Part shown: piece after piece, positions 37,723 through 38,930 of the stretch
Layout of the letters: every line of letters starts with the position of its first letter
Numbering within the stretch: position 1 is the first letter of the stretch
NCBI GenBank assembly: GCA_016191645.1
Contig: JACPVQ010000211.1
Span: 1-38,930, forward strand
Length of the DNA stretch: 38,930 nucleotides
DNA from: Candidatus Solibacter usitatus
GTDB lineage: Bacteria > Acidobacteriota > Terriglobia > Bryobacterales > Bryobacteraceae
Reading direction: 5' to 3'
The notes under the pieces: generated by a model
Told to the model about the DNA's origin: nothing
The model's database searches: none
What the model saw: the letters and a program-made list of their open reading frames with translations, nothing else
Position numbers and translations under genes: made by a program

Positions 37723-38930
37723 TGGCCGGCCCTTTCCACCGCAACCGCGCACTGCTTGAAGTTGGGCTCCCGCGACACTGGGTCGAAGGCGTCTTGGGTG
37801 ATTTCATTCACGTTGGTTTCAAAAAAATGAAACGGCATAAAAACTTGTCCCGGCGCGGTGATTTCCGTGATGCGCAGTTCGACGCCCTTGACGCGTCCGC
37901 GGCGCGAAGTGATGTCGACGCTGTCATGCGGCGCCAGTCCCAGCGAGCGCGCGTCGGTGGGATTCATTTCCAGCCATGCGTTGGGCGCCATGCGTTCGAG
38001 AATGGCCACTTGCGCGGTCTTCGTGCGCGTGTGCCAGTGCTCCACGGTGCGCCCCGTGTTGAGGATGAACGGAAACTGTTTGTTCGGCTGTTCCGGAAAG
38101 GGCTGCCATGCGATGCGCCACAGCTTCGCTTTGCCGTCTTCGAATTCAAACTTGCCATCCGCATAAAGCCGGGACGTTTCTACGCCGGCCTTCCCTTCCG
38201 GATATGGCCACTGCAAGCCGCCCGACTCTTCGATCCGTTCAAAAGACATTCCGGAGTAGTCGCAAAGTCTGCCCGCGGATATGCGCTTCCACTCTTCAAA
38301 TGCGTCGCACGGAGATGTCCATTGCGGAAATAGTTCCTCGCGGCAGCCGAGTTTTTCCGCAACCGCAAGACAGATGTCGAAATCTGAGCGCGCCTCACCG
38401 GGAGGCGGAACCGCTGCATTGACCTTGCCCACGCGGCGCTCTGAATTCGTGTAAGTGCCTTCCTTTTCTCCCCAAATCGCCGCGGGCAGAACCAAGTGCG
38501 CAAGCTCCGTGGTGGGCGTGGGGTGGAAGCCATCCTGAACAACCAGAAACTCGAGATTCTCCAAGCCTTGTTTCAGCACGCCTTGATTGGGATAGGAGAC
38601 CAGCGGATTGGTGGCGATGATCCACAAAGCGCGAACCTGTTTTTTCACCGCGGCTTCGATGATGTCGGGATATGCCAAGCCGCGCGATGTGGGAATGCGC
38701 GAGGCGGAGACGGCCCAAAGCGCGGCAAGTTCCTCGCGATGGGCGGCGTTTTCGAACTTTCGATAGCCAGGCAAGCTGGATGTAAAGCCGGCCTCACGCG
38801 TACCCATTGCGTTGCATTGGCCGGTGATGGAGAATGGCGACGCTCCGGCGCGACCCAGTTGCCCCGTGAGCAACGCAAGGTTGCAGATCGCATTGACGGT
38901 CTCTGCGCCTTGCGTCGAGTGGTTGACGCC
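37719..38930 (-). CDS. nasA: Assimilatory nitrate reductase, molybdopterin-binding subunit (truncated by window edge; C-terminal part)
   Basis: Frame stays open to 38930 ('GVNHSTQGAETVNAICNLALLTGQLGRAGASPFSITGQCNAMGTREAG'), then 'ALWIIATNPLVSYPN', 'FILNTGRTVEHWHTRTKTAQV', 'PTDARSLGLAPHDSVDITSRRGRV'. Confidence 0.92.
   Translation of the reverse strand, partial: GVNHSTQGAETVNAICNLALLTGQLGRAGASPFSITGQCNAMGTREAGFTSSLPGYRKFENAAHREELAALWAVSASRIPTSRGLAYPDIIEAAVKKQVRALWIIATNPLVSYPNQGVLKQGLENLEFLVVQDGFHPTPTTELAHLVLPAAIWGEKEGTYTNSERRVGKVNAAVPPPGEARSDFDICLAVAEKLGCREELFPQWTSPCDAFEEWKRISAGRLCDYSGMSFERIEESGGLQWPYPEGKAGVETSRLYADGKFEFEDGKAKLWRIAWQPFPEQPNKQFPFILNTGRTVEHWHTRTKTAQVAILERMAPNAWLEMNPTDARSLGLAPHDSVDITSRRGRVKGVELRITEITAPGQVFMPFHFFETNVNEITQDAFDPVSREPNFKQCAVAVERAGQ

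Overview
High-GC bacterial chromosomal window. The gene content (Oar-like TonB receptor, many Tat/Sec-exported sulfatases, PHP/DUF3604 and S9 proteins) looks Acidobacteria/Solibacter-like, but that taxonomic guess is inference. I support about 30 protein-coding features. (i) Plus-strand block: exported carbohydrate-active-like protein, two sulfatases, small cyclase (251-5250). (ii) CpxA/CpxR-like two-component pair divergent from a CpxP/Spy-like protein (5254-7807). (iii) BNR-like/PHP exported protein, TonB-receptor-like protein and a compact RNase III-like ORF (7839-14092). (iv) Minus-strand block (14076-23993): APC permease, sulfatase, cyclase, S9 peptidase fused to an FGE-like domain, frameshifted radical SAM/SPL-like gene, ALDH7-like dehydrogenase, sigma-like/zinc-finger fusion. 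(v) Gfo/Idh oxidoreductase, VapBC pair, CDF transporter, TypA/BipA, an orphan protein. (vi) aroC-def-fmt-argJ housekeeping run. (vii) Decayed RelE-like toxin plus XRE antitoxin. (viii) Assimilatory nitrate/nitrite reduction operon running off the right edge. The best candidates for something undescribed are: a sigma-factor/ZAS anti-sigma-like fusion; an S9 peptidase-FGE fusion inside a sulfatase cluster; the repeated sulfatase-cyclase linkage; a ~172-bp element with 23-bp perfect terminal inverted repeats present twice; and two cryptic frameshift loci. No rRNA, tRNA, CRISPR array, transposase or prophage was recognised.
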